From: a virus
Reading direction: 5' to 3' (one strand)
DNA: 44,889 bases
IMG/VR virus record: IMGVR_UViG_3300045996_000698
Span: 1 to 44,889 of that record
Shown here in pieces: positions 1 through 6,412 of the stretch. The first letter of the stretch is position 1. Each line of letters opens with the position of its first letter. A program made the translations under genes and the position numbers. The notes under the pieces are model-generated. The model was not told the DNA's origin. It searched no databases and was given only the letters and a program-made list of their open reading frames with translations.

Positions 1-395
1 TCGATGAAATCCGGCGGCGACTGCAACGGGATGACGCCGAACTCGGCGGCCTTCGCCTGCTTCTCCTCCTCGGTGATCACGTTGCGGTCGAAGCGCCCGC
101 GCACAAGCTCGGCGAAGCTATCGGCCTCGGCCTTCGAGTAGAAGGGGCCGACGTTGATCGCATCGTAGCTGCCGACGATCTCGACGTAGTAGGGCCGGTC
201 GACCGGGCCAAGGTGGACGCCGAGAAGCATCGCGACGATGCCGGCGTAGTAGCCGCGCTGATGCGGCAGGTCGAGCGCGAGCGCGCCCCGGGCAACGCTG
301 TCGATGGCGGCCGGCACGCCGCAGGTCTCGCCGAGCGACGTGGTGATCCCTTCGAGGTAGCCCTTCGCGAGGGCGGCATCGTAGATGGTGGTCAT
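1..395 (-). CDS. Hypothetical protein, 3' end outside window
   Basis: This leftward open frame begins at ATG 395 and is still open at position 1, giving 131 residues and no stop. The protein begins MTTIYDAALAKGYLEGITTS and is compositionally balanced, unlike the Arg/Ser/Pro-rich product of the neighbouring frame. The start lies 2 nt after the stop of the preceding gene, so the two are probably translated together. I recognise no domain. The segment PYYVEIVGSYDAINVGPFYS looks like a small alpha/beta fold. Function unknown. Confidence 0.75.
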   Translation of the reverse strand, partial: MTTIYDAALAKGYLEGITTSLGETCGVPAAIDSVARGALALDLPHQRGYYAGIVAMLLGVHLGPVDRPYYVEIVGSYDAINVGPFYSKAEADSFAELVRGRFDRNVITEEEKQAKAAEFGVIPLQSPPDFI

Positions 396-397
396 GG

Positions 398-583
398 TCA
401 CTTCCCCTTCTTCGCGAGATGCGCCTTGTAGGCGGCCATCACGTCGGCCGGATGCGGCACCGCGCCTTGGCCGGTCTCGTCGGCCGCGATCATGCGGAGC
501 TTCTGGAGGCGGCCATTGCGCATCGACTGGCGCGAGCGAAGGACGGTGGTCTTCTTGCGCTTCTTGATCACGAAAAACATCAT
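398..583 (-). CDS. Small basic hypothetical protein
   Basis: A 61-residue protein that begins MMFFVIKKRKKTTVLRSRQS and has a strongly basic N-terminal third. The start at 583 is supported by an AGGAGGA Shine-Dalgarno sequence 7 nt upstream. It sits between the protein of 656-946 and the partial gene 1-395, in the last leftward unit of the window. The basic N-terminus could bind nucleic acid, but no named family is recognisable. Confidence 0.65.
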   Translation of the reverse strand: MMFFVIKKRKKTTVLRSRQSMRNGRLQKLRMIAADETGQGAVPHPADVMAAYKAHLAKKGK

Positions 584-602
584 GGCGATCTCCTCCTGTA
601 CT

Positions 603-639
603 GCCCCGGCCCCGCTCGGCTTCTCAGGGCCGGCGGGGC
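603..639 (-). other. GC-rich hairpin between genes, no T-run
   Basis: GCCCC-GGCCC pairs with GGGCC-GGC-GGGGC, leaving a 3-nt bulge and a loop of about 14 nt. It fills the gap between 656-946 and 398-583. No U tract follows on the leftward transcript, so it is not a normal intrinsic terminator. It could be an mRNA-stability or processing element. Confidence 0.4.
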
Positions 640-655
640 TTGTGGGGAGGGGAGA

Positions 656-946
656 TCAGGCGACCATCGCGGGGACGCTCGGGAGGAGCTTGGCGAGGGC
701 CTTGGGGTGCATCGCCCGCTGGCGGAAGACGCCACCGCGCTCCTTGCGGGTCAGCTTGGCGGCCCGCTTGGCGGCCTCGTAGGCCTTGCGATGCTTCGAG
801 GCCGTGTCGGACAGGCCGATCTCATGGACCTTCGCCTTGAGCCAAGGCTGCATCGCGTCAACGATCTTCATGTTGCGCACGGCGATGGGGCAGGGCTTGC
901 TGGGCTCGTAGGGCGCGGGGGACGGGGTAAACTGGAGCTTGATCAC
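656..946 (-). CDS. Small hypothetical protein, first gene after operator-promoter 1
   Basis: GTG at 946 is chosen as start because it is preceded by the leader AAGGTTGCCA, which also precedes three other starts in the window. A longer reading up to 1057 would run back over the promoter. The 96-residue product begins MIKLQFTPSPAPYEPSKPC and ends in a Lys/Arg/Ala-rich helical half (KAYEAAKRAAKLTRKERGG). No family is recognised; nucleic-acid binding is possible from the charge only. Confidence 0.65.
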   Translation of the reverse strand: MIKLQFTPSPAPYEPSKPCPIAVRNMKIVDAMQPWLKAKVHEIGLSDTASKHRKAYEAAKRAAKLTRKERGGVFRQRAMHPKALAKLLPSVPAMVA

Positions 947-948
947 GG

Positions 949-958
949 TGGCAACCTT
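949..958 (-). promoter_or_regulatory. Leader motif AAGGTTGCCA, copy 1
   Basis: A 10-nt element overlapping the Shine-Dalgarno sequence (AAGG) of the GTG start at 946, which lies 2 nt downstream. Identical copies precede starts at 6291, 9446 and 41560. Confidence 0.6.
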
Positions 959-1028
959 TGTCTGTCTGTCTTCGATCCTGCCGTCGTGCCCGGCTTCCGG
1001 GTCGCTTCTCGGCTTCGTCGATGGGAAA

Positions 1029-1057
1029 TATGTAGCGGATCGCGATAAGATTAGCAA
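1029..1057 (-). promoter_or_regulatory. Leftward promoter 1 with 17-bp operator
   Basis: Read leftward: -35 TTGCTA (1057-1052), a 17-nt spacer, -10 TACATA (1034-1029). The 17-bp inverted repeat TATCGCG-ATC-CGCTACA (1047-1031) lies across the spacer and the -10. The same repeat type occurs in promoters at 3885, 6334 and 9480. It would drive the unit beginning at 946. Confidence 0.65.
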
Positions 1058-1082
1058 GGGCTATCTCACGATTATTTTCCGG

Positions 1083-1114
1083 AAAGTAAAAAGGCCCGGA
1101 TTTACCGGGCCTTT
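1083..1114 (-). terminator. Intrinsic terminator after 1138-1590
   Basis: A perfect 10-bp stem, AAAGGCCCGG / CCGGGCCTTT, with a 5-nt loop (1090-1114). On the leftward strand it is followed by TTTACTTT. It separates the clamp operon from the next promoter. A weak operator-like sequence, TGTCGCA-AGT-TGCGAGC, lies beside it at 1116-1132. Confidence 0.8.
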
Positions 1115-1137
1115 CTGTCGCAAGTTGCGAGCGGTTA

Positions 1138-1590
1138 TCAGTCTTGGCTGCCCGCCATGTCCCGGCGCGTGTCGACCGGCGGGGCTGGCGGCACCTTGTC
1201 CCGGCCCGACTTCTTGAGCAGGGCCGACCACAGGGCTTCGACCACCGTGTAGGGGCTCGTGTCGGGCGCGGCGTTCATGAGCACGTCGACTGCCGCCTCG
1301 ATCTGCTCCGTCTTCAACGTGACGGGCATGCGCAGCGAGTCATCGCTCGGCTCGCAGCGCCCCATCAGACTGAAGTGCGTCGAGATCGTCACGCCGCCCG
1401 CGTTCAAGAGCGGCGTGTAGCTCGCGGCCGGCAGACGGAGCCGGTCATAGACAAGCTGGCGGAAGCTCCCGCCATCCTGCGCATGCTCGACGAGATGCTT
1501 GAACGCCCACACGAGCACGGCGATCTTCGTCGCGTCGTCGAGGTTGTTCACGAGGTTGGTCAACGCCTCCGGATGCAGCGGCGCTCTCAT
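1138..1590 (-). CDS. Hypothetical protein of the clamp operon
   Basis: A 150-residue protein starting MRAPLHPEALTNLVNNLDD. The start at 1590 overlaps the stop of 1587-1811 by ATGA, which supports coupling. The first half looks helical (DDATKIAVLVWAFKHLVEH); the C-terminus is charged and Pro-rich (SGRDKVPPAPPVDTRRD). It is the last gene before a strong terminator. No domain is recognised and no function is proposed. Confidence 0.65.
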   Translation of the reverse strand: MRAPLHPEALTNLVNNLDDATKIAVLVWAFKHLVEHAQDGGSFRQLVYDRLRLPAASYTPLLNAGGVTISTHFSLMGRCEPSDDSLRMPVTLKTEQIEAAVDVLMNAAPDTSPYTVVEALWSALLKKSGRDKVPPAPPVDTRRDMAGSQD

Positions 1591-1811
1591 TGCGTTGCTC
1601 TCTTTCTGGCGCACGTCGCGCCTACCTTGCAGTCCCATGGATGATCGACGAAGCAGCCCATGTTCGAGCACTCGCGATCCTGCGGTCGTCTTCCGTCGTC
1701 ACGTGGGCCGCCACATGGGCGGCCCATCGAGTCATCGTGCGTCGGCATTCGCCCATCGCTCGACCAGCCACGTGAGTCGCACGTCGAGCAGTGCCATCGT
1801 CTCTGCCTCAC
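1587..1811 (-). CDS. Small Cys/His-rich protein
   Basis: A 74-residue frame from GTG 1811, overlapping the previous stop as GTGA and the next start as ATGA. It contains CSTC, HDD, CGG, CSNMGC, DHPWDC and TC, that is seven cysteines plus several His/Asp, suggesting one or two small metal sites. The unusual composition leaves some doubt, but the double coupling to both neighbours argues that it is translated. Function unknown. Confidence 0.5.
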   Translation of the reverse strand: MRQRRWHCSTCDSRGWSSDGRMPTHDDSMGRPCGGPRDDGRRPQDRECSNMGCFVDHPWDCKVGATCARKRATQ

Positions 1812-2545
1812 GTCGGCAGCCCCAGCTTCGTCTTCAGTTCGACCAGCCGCGTGATCTGCGAGCGCAGTTGCTCTTGAAGCGCCTCGACCGTGATCCTCGA
1901 TTCGGTCGCGAGCTTGACGGCCTGATCGGCGGATCGCTTCGCCGCCATCGCCACGTTCTCGGCCTCGTCGGCCGCGCGCTTTGCTGCATGCGTCTTCTGC
2001 ATCAGCGCTTCGAGTTCAGCCTGCGCGTCGTCGAGCGCCGGAATGGCCTTGAGCGGACCATAGGCGGTGTCGCGCAGCTTCGTGACGGCTTGCGCCGGCA
2101 CCTTGCATTCGGCCGCGACCTTGTGATCGGTGTAGCCGTCCGTGTAGATGCCCTTCATGACATCGAAGTAGGTGTCGAGATGTTCGCGGACCTTGCCGCG
2201 TTCATCGACGGTGAGGTCTCTCACCGTGCCGTTGTCTGCGCCCTTCAAAGTCACCACCGTTGCCATGTTGCTGTCCTTCTTGCCGCTCTCTCCTCGACGC
2301 GATGCCTTGCGCTTCTCGATGCAGGCCGGGCATCGCGTCTTCCCCGGCCTCCATTCGTCGAACTCCCACCCCTCGCTGCGGATGCGCTTGGCGACCATCT
2401 CGGGATTGTCCCGCGTGTCGTTGGCGCGCCGCGTATATTCGGCGGGGCACGTCGCGCACTTCGCCACGATGTGAGGATAGAGCACTTCGCCGATCAGCCG
2501 ATTGACCACGGCGTAGGCTTTCGTCGCTCCAGCTTGGTCGCCCAT
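1808..2545 (-). CDS. Two-part protein: zinc-ribbon-like N-terminus and helical C-terminus
   Basis: A 245-residue protein starting 4 nt after the clamp gene. The N-terminal 80 residues hold two cysteine pairs, CATC (about residues 30-33) and CPAC (about 72-75), consistent with a zinc ribbon. A middle segment (TVDERGKVREHLDTYFDVM) is followed by an HTH-like stretch (DGYTDHKVAAECKVPAQAVT). The last 80 residues are a predicted coiled coil (AELEALMQKTHAAKRAADEA). This resembles a DNA- or RNA-binding accessory protein. An internal ATG near 2266 could give a separate shorter product. Confidence 0.6.
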   Translation of the reverse strand: MGDQAGATKAYAVVNRLIGEVLYPHIVAKCATCPAEYTRRANDTRDNPEMVAKRIRSEGWEFDEWRPGKTRCPACIEKRKASRRGESGKKDSNMATVVTLKGADNGTVRDLTVDERGKVREHLDTYFDVMKGIYTDGYTDHKVAAECKVPAQAVTKLRDTAYGPLKAIPALDDAQAELEALMQKTHAAKRAADEAENVAMAAKRSADQAVKLATESRITVEALQEQLRSQITRLVELKTKLGLPT

Positions 2546-2549
2546 TGGC

Positions 2550-3839
2550 CTACCTCCGCATCGGCATGACGATAGCGAGGCCGTCGTCGCCTTGCTTGCG
2601 CAGGGTGATGGGCGAGGCCGCGTCGATGGTCCTGATCTCGATCTGCCCCGGCCCGGCGAACCGGAGAGCGTCGAGCAGGTAGTCGAGGCGAACGCCGAAG
2701 CCCGCCATCTTCCCCCGCACCTTCGCCACCTTCGTCTTGACCGTGGACTCGCCGACCTTCACGACCATCACGATCTCGGTCTTCACGAGGTCGAGGGACA
2801 GAGAGGGATTCGTCGATGGCCCTGTGCGCGAAGGCTTGGGCGGCGGCGGGAGCTTGGCGAGCGCGGCCACCATATCGGCCTGCTCGATGACAAGGCATTC
2901 CTGCTGATCCTCTTTCGGGATGACCCTGTCAGCCTCGGGGAACGTGCCGTCGATCACCTTCGTCGACATGACGATGTCGTCGGCGCTGAAGATCATCCGG
3001 GCCGAGATATGGCGCGGCCTCGGCCGCTTGGCAGGCTGGCCATTCTCGTCGAGTGCAGGGCCGTACTCGGCTTCCTCGCGCTTGAACGCCTCAAGCGCGA
3101 CCGTGTCCTCGACCTTCACGCCGGAGAATGCAATGCGCAGCGGGCCATTGATCTTGCCAAAGAGGGACGGCAGGAGATTGACCGCTTGGCGCGGCACGAT
3201 CACGCCGCCAGCTTCAGCGCTGATGGCGTTCTCGATATTGGCGTCGGTCTCGCTCGCCTCGACGAAGTGACGGGCCATGCGATGGCCGTCTGTCGCGGTG
3301 AGGAGGAACTTGCCGTCGCGCGGCAGCATATGGACGCCGTTGAGGTAGTAGCGCGTCTCCTCGTCGGAGATCGCGTGCTTCACGCGGGCGAAGCCGGCGA
3401 GGAGCGGCGCGGCATCGAAGTCGAGATAGCCGATGACCGTCTCGTCGAGCCCGTTGGTCGGATAGTCGGCCGCATCCATGATCGACCGCATCTCGACTTC
3501 GACATCGTCGAGCGTGATGGCGAGAACGCGCGCGGATGGCGTCTTGACCTTCGCGTCCTTCTTCTCCAGCGAGCCCTTGATCTTGATCTTCTCGGCCTTG
3601 CTGACCTTCAGGATCGACGAGAGTTCGTAAGGATCGACGAGCACGTCGTCGCCGGCCCACTTTCCCTTGAGCGGAAGCTCGATGATCACGTCGAGATCGT
3701 TGGCGACCAACACCGGGCCGCGTCGGATCATGACGTACGACATGACAGGGATGGTGGTTTTCTTTGAGACGATCTGCTTCGCCTGATTCAGCGCGGCGAG
3801 CAGTGAGACGCGGTCTAGCGTCCCTGATGGTAGCGGCAT
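2550..3839 (-). CDS. dnaN: DNA polymerase III beta sliding clamp (phage DnaN)
   Basis: Ring-shaped processivity clamp that tethers a DNA polymerase to its template. The 429-residue product has clamp features: an N-terminus like MPLPSGTLDRVSLLAALNQA with the conserved TTIPVMSYV, the segment LTATDGHRMARH typical of the middle domain, and a C-terminus closing in MPMR. It is longer than the 366-residue E. coli clamp, with a Lys-rich insertion (SKAEKIKIKGSLEKKDAKVK) and a loop around ALDENGQPAKRPRPRH. ATG 3839 is preceded by CTGACCGAGGAAACC. It is first in the unit driven by promoter 2. No polymerase or clamp loader gene is in the window, so it may recruit the host polymerase. Confidence 0.9.
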   Translation of the reverse strand: MPLPSGTLDRVSLLAALNQAKQIVSKKTTIPVMSYVMIRRGPVLVANDLDVIIELPLKGKWAGDDVLVDPYELSSILKVSKAEKIKIKGSLEKKDAKVKTPSARVLAITLDDVEVEMRSIMDAADYPTNGLDETVIGYLDFDAAPLLAGFARVKHAISDEETRYYLNGVHMLPRDGKFLLTATDGHRMARHFVEASETDANIENAISAEAGGVIVPRQAVNLLPSLFGKINGPLRIAFSGVKVEDTVALEAFKREEAEYGPALDENGQPAKRPRPRHISARMIFSADDIVMSTKVIDGTFPEADRVIPKEDQQECLVIEQADMVAALAKLPPPPKPSRTGPSTNPSLSLDLVKTEIVMVVKVGESTVKTKVAKVRGKMAGFGVRLDYLLDALRFAGPGQIEIRTIDAASPITLRKQGDDGLAIVMPMRR

Positions 3840-3884
3840 GGTTTCCTCGGTCAGTAGGAGGGACGGGCAAAAGTACCCGTCGCC

Positions 3885-3913
3885 TATCTATCGCGATACG
3901 CGACAGATGTAAA
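3885..3913 (-). promoter_or_regulatory. Leftward promoter 2 with 17-bp operator
   Basis: Read leftward: -35 TTTACA (3913-3908), 17-nt spacer, -10 TAGATA (3890-3885). The operator TGTCGCG-TAT-CGCGATA (3905-3889) is the best palindrome of the four: both arms match except G/A at the second base. It drives the sliding clamp gene. Confidence 0.75.
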
Positions 3914-3915
3914 CC

Positions 3916-4179
3916 CTACGCTGCTTCAACCGATGGAATTTTTCTCACAAGCCAGCATCGAACGCCGTCGCGCACGACGGGCTTGTAGCTCCATCGCGTC
4001 ATCACCTTCGGTTTCATCGGATCGGCCTTCGGCCATTCTCTCGACGACAACTTCAAATGAAAGCCGTGGCCATGCACAGTGAACTCGGTCCCTTCTTCCA
4101 TGTCGGCATAGTAGGGGTCGAGCACCTGATCCCACACGGTGACGACGCCGCCCTGATCGAGCTTGAACTCGTAGATCAT
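3916..4179 (-). CDS. Small hypothetical protein
   Basis: An 87-residue protein, MIYEFKLDQGGVVTVWDQVL at the N-terminus, probably all-beta. The start at 4179 overlaps the preceding stop as ATGA. Its stop (3918-3916) directly abuts the -35 of promoter 2, so it ends the 6291-3916 unit. No family recognised. Confidence 0.7.
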   Translation of the reverse strand: MIYEFKLDQGGVVTVWDQVLDPYYADMEEGTEFTVHGHGFHLKLSSREWPKADPMKPKVMTRWSYKPVVRDGVRCWLVRKIPSVEAA

Positions 4180-4379
4180 CGGCGGACCTTGATGAAGCGG
4201 ATGCCCTCGCGGCGCAGGATGCCGCGCCGCACGAGCGCTTGGGCCGCGCGGTCGACTTGCTGCCAGTCCAGCCCGCGCAGTTCCTCGGCCTTGCACGTTG
4301 AGCCGAGGAAGACGCCGATCTCCGGATCACTGCGCTCGACGAGCCGCATGATGTCGCGCTGAATAGAGCCGAGCCTCAC
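4176..4379 (-). CDS. Small winged-helix-like protein
   Basis: A 67-residue product from GTG 4379, coupled to the preceding stop by GTGA and to the next gene by ATGA. The pattern RDIMRLVERSDPEIGVFLG, then LRGLDWQQVDRAAQALVRRG, then ILRREGIRFIKV resembles the helix-turn-helix and beta-wing of a small transcription regulator that senses no obvious ligand. This is pattern-level evidence only. It could be a host-directed DNA-binding protein. Confidence 0.6.
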   Translation of the reverse strand: MRLGSIQRDIMRLVERSDPEIGVFLGSTCKAEELRGLDWQQVDRAAQALVRRGILRREGIRFIKVRR

Positions 4380-4825
4380 GAGCGCCGCTCCTCGCACTCG
4401 GCGATGACCTTGGCGGCCTCGGCGTTGTCGCCGTAGTCGCAGGCCTTGCATCGAGAGCATTCATGGACGGGAACGGAGCAGACGCAATCGTCGGCGCACC
4501 CGGCATTGCGTCCGCCCTTATGCTGCATGTCGTGGCCGAGCGCCGCGCACAGGGCGCGTTGCATCTCCTGCTCCAGCCAAGCGACTTCATCTCGCGCGTC
4601 CTGAAGCCGCTCGGGCAGCGGCTTCGGCGGCGGCTCCGGCATGTGCATCATGCCGATCTGCATCTTCGCCTCGCACCGCACGCACGTCGTGTAGATGCGA
4701 ACGTGCCGGCGGCCGATGCCGTCCTTCGCGTCAAGCTCGGCGCGAAAGTAGCGGCGGTACTTAGACCGCGCGTAGCCGTAGAAGTCGGGCTTGTGGCCGA
4801 TCAGGCGACAGAGCAGAGTCATCAT
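4376..4825 (-). CDS. Cys-rich protein with probable zinc sites
   Basis: A 149-residue protein starting at ATG 4825, overlapping the previous gene as ATGATGA. The N-terminus MMTLLCRLIGHKPDFYGYAR is followed by TTCVRC (about residue 47). A helical linker leads to a C-terminal cysteine cluster, CADDCVC...HECSRCKAC, with nearby GHDMQHK. Nine or more cysteines with adjacent histidines suggest two metal-binding modules. No enzyme motif is visible. Function unknown. Confidence 0.65.
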   Translation of the reverse strand: MMTLLCRLIGHKPDFYGYARSKYRRYFRAELDAKDGIGRRHVRIYTTCVRCEAKMQIGMMHMPEPPPKPLPERLQDARDEVAWLEQEMQRALCAALGHDMQHKGGRNAGCADDCVCSVPVHECSRCKACDYGDNAEAAKVIAECEERRS

Positions 4826-5085
4826 GACGGGCGAACTCCCTGCGGCTCGACGCCGCCAGCATAGCCCACGAACACGCCTTGCACGTGGACAAGCTCGCCC
4901 CACCGTCCCGTTGTGTCGAGGTAGTAAATCTTGCAGCCGGGATATTGCTCGTGGAGCGCGCGGCACACGGCCTCGGCGTCGTTCGTCACGGACTTGCCGC
5001 CCTGATCGAGGTCTTCGATCCACACGGCCTTGGAGACGACGCGCCAGTCGCTTGCTGTCTTGTGCGAGCCCGTCACTAACCTCAC
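4822..5085 (-). CDS. Small hypothetical protein
   Basis: An 87-residue protein from GTG 5085, one nucleotide after the preceding stop. Sequence such as VSKAVWIEDLDQGGKSVTND and CKIYYLDTTGRWGELVHVQG suggests a compact alpha/beta fold with a helix (AEAVCRALHEQYPG). No recognised domain. It belongs to the tightly overlapping gene chain 6291-3916. Confidence 0.65.
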   Translation of the reverse strand: MRLVTGSHKTASDWRVVSKAVWIEDLDQGGKSVTNDAEAVCRALHEQYPGCKIYYLDTTGRWGELVHVQGVFVGYAGGVEPQGVRPS

Positions 5086-5086
5086 G

Positions 5087-5374
5087 TCATCCCTCCCACT
5101 CGTCGATTCCCGGCCCTACGCCGCGCGCCGCTGCCAGTTCTTCCTTGGCATCGGCCTCGGCCTTCATGAGCGCGTCGGCCGCGCCGTAGCCTGCGGCCTT
5201 GGCTTTTGCGATGGCGATCTGCGCCTTGTCGATCTCCTCGCGACAGAAGCCCCGGTGATATTGACCGAGGATGCTCAGAAGCGATTCTAAAAGGGCCTCG
5301 CCCGCTTCGAGCTTGGCGTCTGTGCTCTTGGCCTCGGCCGCAAGCTCGGGAGGCATCGGCATCGTCTTCTTCAT
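5087..5374 (-). CDS. Small Ala/Glu-rich helical protein
   Basis: A 95-residue product starting at ATG 5374, coupled by ATGA to the preceding gene. It is Ala/Lys/Glu-rich and probably helical almost throughout (AEAKSTDAKLEAGEALLESL, then DALMKAEADAKEELAAARG). It has a single cysteine. No family recognised. Confidence 0.65.
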   Translation of the reverse strand: MKKTMPMPPELAAEAKSTDAKLEAGEALLESLLSILGQYHRGFCREEIDKAQIAIAKAKAAGYGAADALMKAEADAKEELAAARGVGPGIDEWEG

Positions 5375-5583
5375 TTCGTCACCCTTGCCCAATGAGTCGG
5401 CGGCGAGAACTCGTCGCTCCACCATCCAAGATAGGTGCCCAGCACGCCAAAGATATAGCATTCCCATCGGCGGTGATCTGCGCACCACCACATGAGCACG
5501 TGTCCATATTCCGGATGATCGGAGCACTTCAGCCAAATGACCGCGCCATCCTTCGGCGCGGTCTTGATCGGCTGCCAGTTCAT
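5371..5583 (-). CDS. DUF551-like protein
   Basis: A 70-residue protein beginning MNWQPIKTAPKDGAVIWLKC and ending THWARV. The W-x-PI-x-TAPKDG start, central W residues and terminal THW are hallmarks of the DUF551 family, common in phages and of unknown role. ATG 5583 is preferred because it overlaps the upstream stop by ATGA. A GTG at 5592 would add three residues. Confidence 0.75.
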   Translation of the reverse strand: MNWQPIKTAPKDGAVIWLKCSDHPEYGHVLMWWCADHRRWECYIFGVLGTYLGWWSDEFSPPTHWARVTK

Positions 5584-5789
5584 GGCAGCCACGGCATCGC
5601 CCCGAGTCGAGCGTATCGGGCGAGCACTTCCTCGCGGGTCTCGAAGCCCTTGCCGTTGCAGCTTGCGCTACTGCAACAGCCGGCCTCGATCTCGGCCTTG
5701 CTGCGACCGCAGGGCTTGCAGGCGTAGCCGTGCGGGTTGTTGTTGTCCTTCACGCGCGCCAGCGCTTCGGGACTCAGGCTGCTCCTCAT
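5580..5789 (-). CDS. Small Cys-rich protein
   Basis: A 69-residue protein starting MRSSLSPEALARVKDNNNPH. It has CKPC followed about a dozen residues later by CC and C (EAGCCSSASC), which would support one zinc site. It is coupled on both sides by ATGA overlaps. No family assignment. Confidence 0.65.
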   Translation of the reverse strand: MRSSLSPEALARVKDNNNPHGYACKPCGRSKAEIEAGCCSSASCNGKGFETREEVLARYARLGAMPWLP

Positions 5790-5980
5790 GACAACGGCCC
5801 TCCTCGCCGCGCGATCTCCCACCACCATATGAAGGCCATGCCCATGGGGTCGCCCATGTCCATGCAAAGCTCGTGGCGCTCGACGATCTGCGCGTCGGTG
5901 TAGCTGGCGAGCAGCTTCGACAGCCGGCGAGCAACTAGAGCCTTCTCGTTGGCGGTAGGCCCCTCCCAAACGTCGCCCAT
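5786..5980 (-). CDS. Small Trp-rich helical protein
   Basis: A 64-residue protein, MGDVWEGPTANEKALVARRL at the N-terminus, then helical segments ending in FIWWWEIARRGG. The start ATG 5980 shares a base with the preceding stop (TGATG). Function unknown. Confidence 0.65.
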   Translation of the reverse strand: MGDVWEGPTANEKALVARRLSKLLASYTDAQIVERHELCMDMGDPMGMAFIWWWEIARRGGPLS

Positions 5981-6291
5981 CACTTCACGCCCGGCCGGTC
6001 GACGAGGATGTCGCCCGGATGCGGCTCGCGGAACTTCGGCCCGGTCTCGACGTAGCAGAAGCAGCGCGGCTTGCCGTCGCTGTAGTAGAGCCACAGGCCA
6101 ACGATGCCGGCCTGCATCGTGGCGCGGCTCGTGCGGCCCTTCTTCGACGACTGCCACTTGACCGCCATGTTGATCAGCGCGGCGTGCATGTCGTTCAGCG
6201 TGTCGCCGTCAGCGCGCACGCTCTCTTTCCACGTCGGCCCTTCGGCGACGAGCAGGAAGTAGGGACCTTTGGTCGTGATGTCGATGTCCAT
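5980..6291 (-). CDS. Hypothetical protein, first gene after operator-promoter 3
   Basis: A 103-residue product beginning MDIDITTKGPYFLLVAEGPT. ATG 6291 is chosen because it follows the AAGGTTGCCA leader and lies downstream of promoter 3. An upstream reading to 6381 would cross the promoter. It looks alpha/beta (AGIVGLWLYYSDGKPRCFCYV). It heads a run of nine overlapping small genes. No named family. Confidence 0.7.
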   Translation of the reverse strand: MDIDITTKGPYFLLVAEGPTWKESVRADGDTLNDMHAALINMAVKWQSSKKGRTSRATMQAGIVGLWLYYSDGKPRCFCYVETGPKFREPHPGDILVDRPGVK

Positions 6292-6295
6292 GGGT

Positions 6296-6305
6296 TGGCA
6301 ACCTT
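6296..6305 (-). promoter_or_regulatory. Leader motif AAGGTTGCCA, copy 2
   Basis: The 10-nt motif lies 4 nt upstream of ATG 6291 and supplies the AAGG ribosome-binding core. Confidence 0.6.
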
Positions 6306-6333
6306 TTCGTGTGGACGGTTTGAGGAGCCCGGA

Positions 6334-6362
6334 TATTACTATCGCAAAGCGCGACACGTCAA
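6334..6362 (-). promoter_or_regulatory. Leftward promoter 3 with 17-bp operator
   Basis: Read leftward: -35 TTGACG (6362-6357), 17-nt spacer, -10 GTAATA (6339-6334), or TAATAT with an 18-nt spacer. The spacer is exactly the operator TGTCGCG-CTT-TGCGATA (6356-6340). It drives the nine-gene chain starting at 6291. Confidence 0.7.
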
Positions 6363-6394
6363 GGCAAAGAAAAGGCCGCACGCGGCGGCCCTTT
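6362..6394 (-). terminator. Intrinsic terminator after the beta-helix gene
   Basis: Leftward strand: AAAGG(G)CCGC, loop CGCGT, GCGGCCTTT, then TTTCTTT. One bulged G interrupts a 9-bp stem. It lies between the stop at 6413 and the -35 of promoter 3, so it ends the 9446-6413 unit. Confidence 0.75.
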
Positions 6395-6412
6395 CCCCCT
6401 CTGCCCTCGCGA

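Noticed and set aside
77-379. A complete leftward 100-residue frame at the left end
   Set aside because: Product is Arg/Ser/Pro-rich; the overlapping frame open from 395 has normal protein composition and is coupled to its neighbour.
1116-1132. Fifth operator TGTCGCA-AGT-TGCGAGC
   Set aside because: Second arm deviates at its end and no promoter lies around it; it sits beside a terminator. Kept only as a remark.
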